Shown here in pieces: positions 52,601-60,084 of a stretch of DNA of 64,000 bases; position 1 is the first letter of the stretch; every line of letters starts with the position of its first letter. The translations under genes and the position numbers were made by a program. The DNA lies in NCBI RefSeq assembly GCF_016887565.1, contig NZ_CP069396.1, forward strand, positions 2,879,001 through 2,943,000, read 5' to 3'. This DNA is from Archangium violaceum (lineage in GTDB: Bacteria > Myxococcota > Myxococcia > Myxococcales > Myxococcaceae). Below the pieces are notes generated by a model. That model made no database searches. It was not told the DNA's origin and saw only the letters and a list, made by a program, of their open reading frames with translations.

Positions 52601-53594
52601 GCCCGCGGAGCTGCAGGTGAACGTCTCCCTCACCGACGTGGCCACGCGCTTCCACGAGGATCTGCCCTTCAACACCACCGGGCAGCTGTGGCTCACCGGC
52701 CACCCGGACGCGTTGCGGCTGGGCGGCGCGCTGGACATCCGCAACCTGCGCTACCGCCGGGGCCTGGAGCTGGACGACATCCTCAAGCGCCTCTCCCGGC
52801 GCACCGTGCTGCCCACGCCCGCGGAGAAGCCCCGCGAGTACCTCACCCTCGACATCGGCGTGCACCTGGGCGACGTGCGCGTGGACAACAACCTGGCCCG
52901 CGCGCGGCTCATCGGCTCTCTACGGGTCACCGGGACCAACGCGCGCCTGGGGGTGCTCGGCACGGTGGAGACGGCCGAGAGCAGCCAGGCCTTCTTCCGC
53001 AACAACCAGTTCACCGTCACCCGCGGGCAGATCGAGTTCCAGGACCGCTACGGCATCGACCCCGTCTTCGACCTGCGCGCCCAGTCCCAGGTGCGCGAGT
53101 ACCAGGTCAAACTGCATGCCTTCGGACGCCCGGCCGCTCCCCAGGTGCTCCTCACCTCGGAGCCGGCGCTGCCCGAGGGCGACCTGGTGTCGCTCCTCAC
53201 GCTGGGTCTGACGAGCACGGACAAGGAGACCGCGGCCTCTGCCAGCGCGGGTCTGGCCGCCGAGGCCTTCTTCAACATGTCCGGGTTGGACCGGCAGGTC
53301 CAGCGCTTCATCCCCAACAATCCGGTCCTCAAGGACCTGTCCCTGCAGATCTCCACCACCTACAACGACGCCACGCAACAAGCGGAGCCGACCGCTCGGT
53401 TGGAGTCGAAGTTCCTCACGGAGCGGCTTAAGATTGGATTGACGCAACCCGTCAGCGGACGCGGGACTCGGGCGCGTGCCGAGTACCATTTCGACAACCG
53501 CCTCTCCTTGCAGGGCCAGTGGGACAACGAGCACAGCGAGACCGCATTGGGCAATCCTGGGATCGAGCTCAAACTGAGCTGGGAGTCCCAGTAG
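49674..53594 (+). CDS. tamB: TamB-like translocation and assembly module subunit (DUF490)
   Basis: This 1306-residue inner-membrane-anchored protein has a single N-terminal helix (LWLIVLALVLGTVMAF). A long periplasmic body of AsmA/TamB-type beta repeats follows (VTVEELTLPIGKGDARVSGTLGLG, WGPKVTFAKRDLGNMGLEALL). The C-terminal TamB (DUF490) domain includes NNQFTVTRGQIEFQDRYGIDPVFDLRAQSQV and SEPALPEGDLVSLLTLGLT. The family acts as a lipid-transfer or outer-membrane assembly bridge. The TTG start is 5 bp after the ATPase stop; the next in-frame alternative is inside the transmembrane helix. The TamA-like partner follows immediately. Confidence 0.92.
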   Translation: MALRNRQQGARKAPLWLIVLALVLGTVMAFRTRTVWEGLCTQARRQLPTLLGLEVGIGQCEVDPLGQRVILRGLSVFEKGSDTPLLAADSAEVQIGLPHPISGKVSIDMVRVLRPRLALDLSRPRTPSGEPGVCPLQPLRRLILSRLAITGAEVRLLLPGGRQVEVSELDVSVRERWGEEEFEVEARRGLVRLGPGQELALGRLALSGGLDVDEELLEVDRAEVSLDDVTVNISGRVEQLCDPVLAMDAQVFLPLRTLSQAGLLPKPANGHLWSRLTVNGRPAAPSVSLELAGSGLAYGGFTPGSLTARLAYAGDVVTVEELTLPIGKGDARVSGTLGLGPGFPVEVHLETRDAPFGLILEKAGLTGSWVDFPANATADLRGTLMPKLNLSGNVDLRTGRFVLATRAFDAPPASGRTLLTFERGHVATRVSLLGDRVSFSDVQLESGGSRVGGEVTLFYDVQKGLLADVHGDVDLSDFGHIAELEWAGRGSMSTTIEGPYSDVKIGASLSLRDFEFWGFDLGVVQGKVAYADKVLGFPTLTGQKGRTQYFGNAALTFGRSLHARAEVEVPRGRTEDLIDIIAGLHSTISVMQGPLVGEASGRVEIDSPIDQFEGLVAFDFKNTTYYGRHMGDGSMRLRFDDGKAMVLERTLLEGRLGRTWVDGSFFFSGPDKGKLDYRFGGDNLSLAELVGPESERLGVSGLLEMEGTVSGNTDLPVTRARVWGPKVTFAKRDLGNMGLEALLSGRDLQVAGRPSRDTSGILFMRVKEPYPFDAAVTLELPEIRPLLPTNAFTQDLSGSVKAVVKAQGALLDAQALQMSATVERLTLSRGQLSGANDGPIALSFTQGRLEVPSFIFRGPETELSAQGWVGFDAMELYLRGSMDLRLLESLSPMLVRTGGRLELNAVANGSPRKPSLVGTLHLLDAKLSLRDQPVSARGLNGRVEFTTQRILVEEMQGTLNEGRVQIGGQVALNEFQPAELQVNVSLTDVATRFHEDLPFNTTGQLWLTGHPDALRLGGALDIRNLRYRRGLELDDILKRLSRRTVLPTPAEKPREYLTLDIGVHLGDVRVDNNLARARLIGSLRVTGTNARLGVLGTVETAESSQAFFRNNQFTVTRGQIEFQDRYGIDPVFDLRAQSQVREYQVKLHAFGRPAAPQVLLTSEPALPEGDLVSLLTLGLTSTDKETAASASAGLAAEAFFNMSGLDRQVQRFIPNNPVLKDLSLQISTTYNDATQQAEPTARLESKFLTERLKIGLTQPVSGRGTRARAEYHFDNRLSLQGQWDNEHSETALGNPGIELKLSWESQ

Positions 53595-56500
53595 CGCTCG
53601 CGCTCGCCCTGTTGCTGGCGGGTGCGGCCCTGGCCCAGCCTCCGGACAAGCGGGTGGAGCCGGCCAGGGCCGTCGAGGCGCCGGAGCTCGCGGTGCGGCC
53701 GGAGGCCTCGCCGCCGGTGGCCCCCACGGTGGAAGCGGTGGAGCTGCACCTGCCCGCGGGAGTGGATCCGGCGGGGCTGGTCGAGCTGGTGGCGGTCCGC
53801 AAGGGGCAGGCGCTGTCGGCCCGTGCCGTGCGGCGCTCGGTGGAGCGGCTGTGGATCAGCGGGCGCTTCGCCGACATCGTGGTGCGCGCGGTGGACGTGC
53901 CCGGCGGGGTGCGCGTGGTGTTCGAGCTCACGCCCATGCAGCCCATCCTCCAGCTCGCGGTGGAGGGCAACGTCGTCCTGAGCGATCAGGCGCTGCTGGG
54001 GGTGCTGCGGACGAAGGGCATCGAGAAGGGCCGGCGGCTCGACGAGGACGCGCTCCGGGAGGCCCTCAAGGGCCTGGAGGAGGAGTACCAGAGCCAGGGC
54101 TACAACAAGGCGCGCATCCAGCTCACGCGCGAGGCGGTGCCCGGAGGCGTGTCGCTGGTGTTCACCCTCTTCGAGGGGACGCCCACGCGGGTGGCCTCCG
54201 TCACGGTGACGGGGAGCCCCGGGCTGCCGCTGTCCGAGCTGCTCTCCACGCTGGGGCTGCGGGTGGGCGGCGTGCTGGACAGCGGAGGCCTGAGGTCCGG
54301 ACTGGAGCGGCTGCGGACGCTGCTGCGCGAGCGGGGCTACTGGCGCGCCAGCGTGGGAGTGCCCGTGCTCCAGGAGGAGGGCGAGGTGGCGACGGTGCTG
54401 GTGCCCATCTCCGCGGGGCCTCGCTTCCGCTTCCACTTCCACGGCAACCACCGCTTCCCGGACACGGTGCTGGCGCGCATGCTCGCCTATGACGGCTCGG
54501 AGCCGCTGGACGCGGCGACGGTGGCCCGGCTGGCGCGGCAGCTCGAGTCCTTCTACCGCTACCGGGGCTTCAACGACGTGCACGTGGAGACGCGCGAGGT
54601 GCACCGCCCGGACGGCGAGCGGGCCGTGCTCTCCTTCGACATCGAGGAGGGCCACCCGCTGCGCGTGCGGCAGGTGCGGTTCCGCGGCAACACGGTGCTC
54701 TCCAGCGAGACGCTGCGCGAGATGCTGGCCGAGCGCATCCGCGCCAACACGCCCCAGCCCGAGGGGCAGCCGCTCCAGGTGGAGGAGCCGGGGCCACCGG
54801 GGTTGCGCGGCCGTCCCCCGAAGCCGCCCGAGTGGGTGAGCAATCCCGCCACCGTCTTCGTCGAGGAGGCCTGGCGGGACGCCGCGGAGTCGATGACGGA
54901 GGCGTACCGCGAGCGGGGCTTCCTGGCGGCGCGGGTGAGCTTCACCCGGCTGCGGGTGAACGTGGAGCGGCGCACGGCGGTGGCCGTGTTCGACGTGGAC
55001 GAGGGCACGCAGCGGCGCGTGGCCGAGGTGCGCATCGAGGGAGGGCCCCAGGGCTTCGACGGCCAGCGGCTGGTGCCGGTGAAGCGGGGCGAGCCGCTGA
55101 GCCTGGAGGCGGTGGAGCGCGGGCGGCAGGCGCTCGCCACGGAGCTGGGACGCGAGGGGTACCTCTTCGCCCGGGTGGACGCGGATCCAAAACCCGCGGG
55201 CGAGGGCATGGACATCGTCTACAAGCTGGAGCCGGGGCCTCGGGTGACGGTGGGCCGCATCCTCATCCGAGGAGCGGAGCGCACCAACGAGGAGGTGGTG
55301 CGGGCCACGGTGCGCCTCGAGGAGGACGAGGTGCTCAATCCGGAGAAGCTCTTCGAGAGCCAGCGCCGGCTCGCGCTCCTCAACATCTTCCGGCAGGTGA
55401 CGGTGCGGCTGGAGAAGCCGGACGTGCCGGAGGCCAGCAAGGACGTGGTGGTGGAGGTGCGCGAGCGCCCGCGCCTGGAGGGCGAGGTCGCGGGTGGGTA
55501 CTTCCTGTCGGAAGGTCCGCGCCTGGTGCTGGACCTGGCTCGGCCCAACGTGGACGGACGAGGCCTCAACCTGTCGGCCCGGTTGAAGCTCAACTACACG
55601 GGGTGGAGCGCCCAGGGGGTGGACAAGGCCAGCCTGGATCGGGCCCGGTGCACGGCGGCGCCGGAGGAGTGCCGGACGCCCGGTGTCTACGATTGGGTGA
55701 GCGACTTCGGCGGGCGCGCCGTGCTGTCGGCGGTGCAGCCTCGGCTCTACGGCCTGCAACCCCTGGAGGTGGGCGCGCGGTTGGATCTGATCGGCGAGCG
55801 CGTGCACCGGCCCTCGTACCTGTCCACCCGAGCCGCGGCGGTGACGGGCCTGGACTGGACGGTGACGCGCTGGCTGAGCTTCGGACTGCAGTACGAGCTG
55901 GAGGGCAACCTGCTGGAGGCGGGAGATCGGCCCCTCACGGCACCGAGCCGCGCGGACCAGGAGCGGCTGCGTTTCCCCTACGGCTTCTTCATCCTGAACA
56001 CGGTGCGCTCGTCGGCCGCGGTGGACCTGCGGGATGATCCGGCCAATCCGCACAAGGGCCTGCTGGTGTCCACCAGCGCCGAGTGGATGCGGGCGCTGAG
56101 CGCGAAGCCGACCACCATCACGGGCGAGCCGCAGACACCCCTGCCCATCAACGGGCTGAAGATCTCTGGGAACGTGAGCGTGTACGCGCCGCTGACGTCG
56201 AGGGCGGTGCTGGCGCTGTCGGTGAGGGGCGGCACGGTGGTACCGCTGGAGGACAACGCACAGGTCATCGGCTCCAAGCGCTTCTTCCTGGGAGGCTCCT
56301 CGAGCCTGAGAGGCTTCCGGGAGGACGGAATCCTCGGGGAGGATCGCCGCACGGAGTTGAGGAATCAGGTGGCGGACTGCCGCTCGCTCGTCCATCCGGC
56401 GGGGTGCAACACGGATCTGCTGACCATCCTCGCGGGCCAGGCGCCCACGAGCGAGGGAGGAGAGCTGTTCACGCTGGCGAAGGGGGAGCTGAGGATTCCG

Positions 56501-56722
56501 GTGGTGTCCTCGTTCGACGTGGGCTTCTTCCTGGAGGCGGGTAATCTCTGGCTGGACCGGAAGAAGTACGAATTCCTGTCGTTGCGCTACTCGACGGGGG
56601 CGGGGATGCGCTACCAGACGCCGGTGGGCCCGTTGGCGTTCGACGTGGGCGTCAACCTGGATCCGGACGAAACGCTCAACGAGCCGGTGGTGCAGTTCCA
56701 TTTCAGCATCGGAGCTTTCTAG
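53519..56722 (+). CDS. tamA: TamA/BamA-like Omp85 protein
   Basis: The 1067-residue product has several POTRA-type modules in its first 650 residues (each with a VRVVFELTPMQP, VASVTVTGSPGL or VRQVRFRGNTVLS-like strand). A surface-antigen/Omp85 barrel ends in VVQFHFSIGAF, the typical C-terminal Phe. The barrel has the conserved FFLGGSSSLRGF motif (variant of the RGF/VRGF-Y lid-lock). Pairing with TamB suggests TamA rather than BamA. The GTG start at 53519 overlaps tamB by 76 bp; it gives the only signal-like core (VPVALALALLLAGAALAQ) with a start codon before it, though the n-region is long. The exact start is uncertain. Confidence 0.88.
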   Translation: MGQRAQRDRIGQSWDRAQTELGVPVALALALLLAGAALAQPPDKRVEPARAVEAPELAVRPEASPPVAPTVEAVELHLPAGVDPAGLVELVAVRKGQALSARAVRRSVERLWISGRFADIVVRAVDVPGGVRVVFELTPMQPILQLAVEGNVVLSDQALLGVLRTKGIEKGRRLDEDALREALKGLEEEYQSQGYNKARIQLTREAVPGGVSLVFTLFEGTPTRVASVTVTGSPGLPLSELLSTLGLRVGGVLDSGGLRSGLERLRTLLRERGYWRASVGVPVLQEEGEVATVLVPISAGPRFRFHFHGNHRFPDTVLARMLAYDGSEPLDAATVARLARQLESFYRYRGFNDVHVETREVHRPDGERAVLSFDIEEGHPLRVRQVRFRGNTVLSSETLREMLAERIRANTPQPEGQPLQVEEPGPPGLRGRPPKPPEWVSNPATVFVEEAWRDAAESMTEAYRERGFLAARVSFTRLRVNVERRTAVAVFDVDEGTQRRVAEVRIEGGPQGFDGQRLVPVKRGEPLSLEAVERGRQALATELGREGYLFARVDADPKPAGEGMDIVYKLEPGPRVTVGRILIRGAERTNEEVVRATVRLEEDEVLNPEKLFESQRRLALLNIFRQVTVRLEKPDVPEASKDVVVEVRERPRLEGEVAGGYFLSEGPRLVLDLARPNVDGRGLNLSARLKLNYTGWSAQGVDKASLDRARCTAAPEECRTPGVYDWVSDFGGRAVLSAVQPRLYGLQPLEVGARLDLIGERVHRPSYLSTRAAAVTGLDWTVTRWLSFGLQYELEGNLLEAGDRPLTAPSRADQERLRFPYGFFILNTVRSSAAVDLRDDPANPHKGLLVSTSAEWMRALSAKPTTITGEPQTPLPINGLKISGNVSVYAPLTSRAVLALSVRGGTVVPLEDNAQVIGSKRFFLGGSSSLRGFREDGILGEDRRTELRNQVADCRSLVHPAGCNTDLLTILAGQAPTSEGGELFTLAKGELRIPVVSSFDVGFFLEAGNLWLDRKKYEFLSLRYSTGAGMRYQTPVGPLAFDVGVNLDPDETLNEPVVQFHFSIGAF

Positions 56723-56743
56723 AAGTGGGGCAGGCTCGGGCCC

Positions 56744-57343
56744 ATGAAAGCCCTGCACCGGAAAGATCTCCACAGCTGGTCCCAGTTCAACGAGGCGCGC
56801 AACCTGGACTTCCACAGCGTGGCCTGGGTGCGCCCGGAGGGGAACGTGGTCTTCGACCCGCTCCCGCTGTCCGCGCACGATGCCGAGCACCTGCGTTCGC
56901 TGGGCGGAGTGGCCTGGGTGGTGATCACCAACTCGGAGCACGTGAGGGCCACGCGCGAGCTGGTGGCCGCCTTCGGTGCGAAGGTAGCGGGTCCTCGAGC
57001 GGAGGCGGACACCTTTCCCCTGAGGTGCGAGCGGTGGCTCGCGGAGGGCGAGCAGCTGGTCCCCGGGTTGGTGACGCTGGAGCTGCACGGCTCCAAGACC
57101 CCCGGTGAGCTGGCCTTCATCCTGGAGGACACGACGCTGGTGACGGGGGATCTCATCCGGGGCCACCAGGGAGGCCGGCTCAACCTCCTTCCGGAGGCGA
57201 AGCTGAAGGACGCGGCCCAGGCGCGTGCGTCGGTTCGAGGCCTGCTCGCCTGGCCGCGTATCGACGCGGTCCTGGTGGGGGATGGCTGGCCGGTCTTCCG
57301 GGGAGGGCGAGCGGCCCTGGAGGAACTGCTGGAGGGACGCTGA
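56744..57343 (+). CDS. Metallo-beta-lactamase-fold-like protein, metal site degenerate
   Basis: The 199-residue cytoplasmic protein resembles the MBL fold in strand order: NVVFDPLPLSAHDAEHL, VAWVVITNSEHVRATRELV, ELHGSKTPGELAFILEDTTLVTGDLI. The zinc motif HxHxDH is replaced by ITNSEHVRA. GD in VTGDLI is retained. It is probably catalytically altered or inactive as a hydrolase. The gene follows tamA after 21 bp and may share its transcript. The function is unknown. Confidence 0.7.
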   Translation: MKALHRKDLHSWSQFNEARNLDFHSVAWVRPEGNVVFDPLPLSAHDAEHLRSLGGVAWVVITNSEHVRATRELVAAFGAKVAGPRAEADTFPLRCERWLAEGEQLVPGLVTLELHGSKTPGELAFILEDTTLVTGDLIRGHQGGRLNLLPEAKLKDAAQARASVRGLLAWPRIDAVLVGDGWPVFRGGRAALEELLEGR

Positions 57344-57454
57344 CGCCGGGTGTCCAGTCGAAGTCAGAGGGCATGGTCCTCCGTTCAATTCAGCCTGACG
57401 GCGCGAGTAGCGAAGTTGACGCTTGTCGGAAGCGCGCGGGCGGGGGGATGGGCA

Positions 57455-58723
57455 ATGGGGGCTTTCGGGTGGCTTCGAGGCGCGGTGGCGGGAGCATGGG
57501 TGCTGCTCTCACCCCAGGCCGGGCTTGCTCGCGATGGGTTCGGCGCCGCCGGGAACATGAGCGAGCACCGGGCCCACTCGCGTGAACCCGCGGTGGAGAT
57601 ATCGGGGGAGCACGTCTTCGCCGCCTGGATCGACATGCGGACGGGGTACGGGGACGTCTATTTCCGGAAGAGCGCGGATCGGGGTCTCACCTACGGTCAG
57701 GCCCAGAACCTGAGCAACAGTCACGCACGCGCCTCGGAGGTGCATGTGACCAAGGCCCAGGCGAACGTCTACGTCGTCTGGGTCGAGGACGGCATCCGCC
57801 TCCGGACGAGCCACGACTTCGGGGTGACCTTCGGCCCCATCCAGGTGCTGAGCGAGAGCGGGAGGTCGCCCCGCATCGTCGCGGCGGGCGGGAACGTCTA
57901 CGTGGCCTGGAGCCGCTCCGAGAAGGAGGGGGAGCTGCTCTTCCGGGCCAGCCACGATTTCGGGGACTCCTTCGATGCGGCCCTGGTGCTCAGCGAGCAA
58001 TCGAGCGGCGGTGACCTGGATCTCGGAGCGCAGGGAGCCAACGTCCATGCCGTCTGGGACGATGGCTCGCATGTGTACTTCCGCCGGAGCACGGATGAGG
58101 GGCGCTCGTTCGTGCCCGTGCAGGTGCTCGATGAGGGGGCGGAGGCCTCCGAGGACTCGCGGCTCGTGACGGACGCGCGTGGCGTGTACGTCGTCTGGCG
58201 GGAAGGCAGCGGTTGCGGCAGCGAGATCGTCTTCCGCCGGAGCATCACGGGCGGCGCCAGCTTCGAGCCGATCCTGAACCTCAGTCGGAGTCCCGTGGCC
58301 TCATTGGATCCGCTGATCGACGTGCACGACGAAGCCGTCTTCATCCTCTGGAAGGAGGAGCGGGCGGGTCAGTCGGACATCTTCCTCGCGCGGAGCTCGG
58401 ATGGAGGCGTCACCTTCGGCGTTCCGTGGAACGTGAGCGAGACCCCGGGCAAGTCGTCGCAGTACGCGATCTCCTCCTCTGGCGACTTCATCCGCATCGT
58501 CTGGCGCGAGAAGACCGGGAGCGGGGGGGAGATCTTCTACCGCTCCAGCGCCAACCGGGGGGCGAGCTTCGGAGAGGTCCTGAACCTGAGTCAGTCCCCC
58601 GGAAAATCCACCTCGCCCGTCATCATCGCCTCGGGCCGGGGTGCCGAGGTGCAGATCCTCTGGGAGGAGGACTTCCCCGGCAACCGGGAGATCTTCCACC
58701 GCCGAGGAGTGCCGGAGCCCTGA
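57455..58723 (+). CDS. Secreted sialidase-like beta-propeller protein
   Basis: The 422-residue product starts with a signal peptide-like segment (FGWLRGAVAGAWVLLSPQAGLA). It is built from about seven repeats of roughly 45-50 residues. Each contains an Asp-box-like S.DxGxTF motif, such as SADRGLTYG, SHDFGVTFG, SHDFGDSFD, STDEGRSFV and SSDGGVTFG, alternating with VWxEDG or ILWKEE strands. This is the six- or seven-bladed sialidase/BNR propeller. No catalytic Arg triad could be confirmed, so it may be a binding protein. The ATG at 57455 is preceded by a purine-rich run. Convergent with the small membrane protein. Confidence 0.78.
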   Translation: MGAFGWLRGAVAGAWVLLSPQAGLARDGFGAAGNMSEHRAHSREPAVEISGEHVFAAWIDMRTGYGDVYFRKSADRGLTYGQAQNLSNSHARASEVHVTKAQANVYVVWVEDGIRLRTSHDFGVTFGPIQVLSESGRSPRIVAAGGNVYVAWSRSEKEGELLFRASHDFGDSFDAALVLSEQSSGGDLDLGAQGANVHAVWDDGSHVYFRRSTDEGRSFVPVQVLDEGAEASEDSRLVTDARGVYVVWREGSGCGSEIVFRRSITGGASFEPILNLSRSPVASLDPLIDVHDEAVFILWKEERAGQSDIFLARSSDGGVTFGVPWNVSETPGKSSQYAISSSGDFIRIVWREKTGSGGEIFYRSSANRGASFGEVLNLSQSPGKSTSPVIIASGRGAEVQILWEEDFPGNREIFHRRGVPEP

Positions 58724-58739
58724 GCGTCCAGCGCGGGCA

Positions 58740-59081
58740 CTACCCCGCGAGCCACTGGGTGCCGAGCAGGAGCGAGCAGATGAGGGCGATGCCGACGGTG
58801 ACGGGCGGCATCAGCCCGAAGCACCCGCCCAGGAGCGTGGTGAGGGCGAGGCCGCGCAGGGCCTGGCTGTTACCGCTCTCGGACCAGTCGCCCACCGAGA
58901 CGAAGAGCGCGGCGAAGACGATACAGGCGTGCACCAGCCCGAACAGTCCGAGCCGTACGGGGTCACCGGCGCGATCGGTCATGAGCGCGATGAGGAAGGC
59001 CGCCGATGCCACGGTCGCGGCGCAGAAGACGAGGACGTACACCCAGGGGTTACGGACCACTCGGCTCGGGTTCGGAGACAT
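58740..59081 (-). CDS. Small membrane protein
   Basis: The 113-residue product has four hydrophobic stretches (VYVLVFCAATVASAAFLIAL, LGLFGLVHACIVFAALFV, RGLALTTLLGGCFGLM, VTVGIALICSLLL). No family was recognised. The ATG at 59081 was chosen because the frame's upstream extension is charged and poorly conserved-looking. It is divergent from the LysM gene and flanks the palindrome array, which may also regulate it. Confidence 0.65.
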   Translation of the reverse strand: MSPNPSRVVRNPWVYVLVFCAATVASAAFLIALMTDRAGDPVRLGLFGLVHACIVFAALFVSVGDWSESGNSQALRGLALTTLLGGCFGLMPPVTVGIALICSLLLGTQWLAG

Positions 59082-59204
59082 GGCTCCGCGGGATGCAATC
59101 GCGCGTCCAGCGCGCCAACCGGGGGAGATTCCAAGGACCGTGAGGGAAGGCTGTGCACGCCATTGCACGAGTGCCGCGAAGCGGATGTTGCACCACCCCG
59201 GGGT

Positions 59205-59276
59205 GGTGACAGCAGTCACCAGGGGGGAACAGCAGTCACCAGCGGCAACTGGCGCGAAGTGATGACGGCGGTCATC
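59205..59276 (+). promoter_or_regulatory. Array of three palindromic sites upstream of a sigma54 promoter
   Basis: GGTGACAGCAGTCACC (59205-59220), GGGAACAGCAGTCACC (59225-59240, one diverged half) and GATGACGGCGGTCATC (59261-59276) share the pattern GRTGAC-rGCr-GTCAYC. They lie 75-145 bp upstream of the -24 element at 59351, where enhancer-binding proteins bind. The first two sit in 20-bp register and contain the direct repeat ACAGCAGTCACCAG. Confidence 0.6.
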
Positions 59277-59350
59277 GGGAAGAGGCTGGAGCCGGGACGG
59301 AGACGAGTGGAATCAAGGACTTCCGGATGCAGGTGGGAGGGGGCGGTGTC

Positions 59351-59366
59351 TGGCACACCTTCTGCT
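59351..59366 (+). promoter_or_regulatory. Sigma54 (-24/-12) promoter of the LysM-lysozyme gene
   Basis: TGGCACACCTTCTGCT keeps the GG-N10-GC spacing with a perfect TGGCAC -24 element. The transcript should start near 59378, about 30 nt before the ATG. Confidence 0.75.
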
Positions 59367-59406
59367 CTATCCCCGTGCACGGCACTTACATCCGAGGGAA
59401 CCGCAC

Positions 59407-60006
59407 ATGGGCAGCTACAGCATCAAGTCCGGGGACACGTTGAGCAAGATCGCGCAGCGCTACAACACCAACGTCGACTCGTTGATGAAGGCGAACTCGC
59501 AGATCAAGGATGCCAACGTCATCCTCGCTGGAGCGAAGCTCAACATCCCGGGCAGCAAGGACGAGTTCATTCCGTCGCCCACCGGGAGCAAGAACGCCGC
59601 GTCGACGAAGGGCACCCAGGGCAGCGCGTCCGTGGGCGATGTGCCCCCGGGGCAGGTGGGTGACTGGATCAAGCAGGCCACGGAGAAGCTGCGCGCGGCG
59701 GGCGTGCCGGCGGACAAGATGAACGCGAAGGACATCGCCACCATCATCCAGCGCGAGTCCAGCGGTGACCCGAACGCCATCAACCTCTGGGACGACAACG
59801 CCAAGAAGGGCACGCCGTCCATTGGCCTGATGCAGACCATCCAGCCGACGTTCGACGCCTACAAGCTGCCCGGCCACGACAACATCCGCAACCCGGTGGA
59901 CAACATCATCGCGGCCGTGCGGTACGCGGTGGATCGCTACGGCTCGGTGTCCAACGTGCCCGGCGTCAAGTCGCTCAACGAGGGCGCGGCCTACGTCGGC
60001 TACTGA
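59407..60006 (+). CDS. LysM - transglycosylase (lysozyme-like) protein without signal peptide
   Basis: The 199-residue product begins at once with a LysM peptidoglycan-binding domain (YSIKSGDTLSKIAQRYNTNVDSLMKAN, ending in AGAKLNIPG). After a Ser/Gly/Thr linker comes an SLT/lysozyme-like domain with catalytic-type Glu in IIQRESSGDPNAIN and GLMQTIQPTFDAYKLPGHDNIRNPVDNIIAAVRYAV. This second domain is very close to the lysozyme modules of phage tail and tape-measure proteins. No signal peptide or anchor is present, so export must be by another route (lysis, a contractile tail or type VI-like system) or the enzyme is released on cell lysis. A sigma54 promoter and palindromes lie upstream. Confidence 0.88.
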   Translation: MGSYSIKSGDTLSKIAQRYNTNVDSLMKANSQIKDANVILAGAKLNIPGSKDEFIPSPTGSKNAASTKGTQGSASVGDVPPGQVGDWIKQATEKLRAAGVPADKMNAKDIATIIQRESSGDPNAINLWDDNAKKGTPSIGLMQTIQPTFDAYKLPGHDNIRNPVDNIIAAVRYAVDRYGSVSNVPGVKSLNEGAAYVGY

Positions 60007-60036
60007 CCGGCCGATGCCGCGGACCCTTCGGAGCAG

Positions 60037-60067
60037 GGGCTCCCACGCGAGCGGCGCGTGGGAGCCC
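60037..60067. terminator. Bidirectional terminator between LysM gene and glycerophosphodiesterase
   Basis: GGGCTCCCACGCG pairs perfectly with CGCGTGGGAGCCC (13 bp, 5-nt loop) between the convergent stops. Confidence 0.85.
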
Positions 60068-60084
60068 AGCCCGGCCGTGACGGC

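Noticed and set aside
53360-57388. 1342-codon minus-strand frame opposite tamA
   Set aside because: Shadow frame, dominated by R/H/P/L composition, with no recognisable domain.
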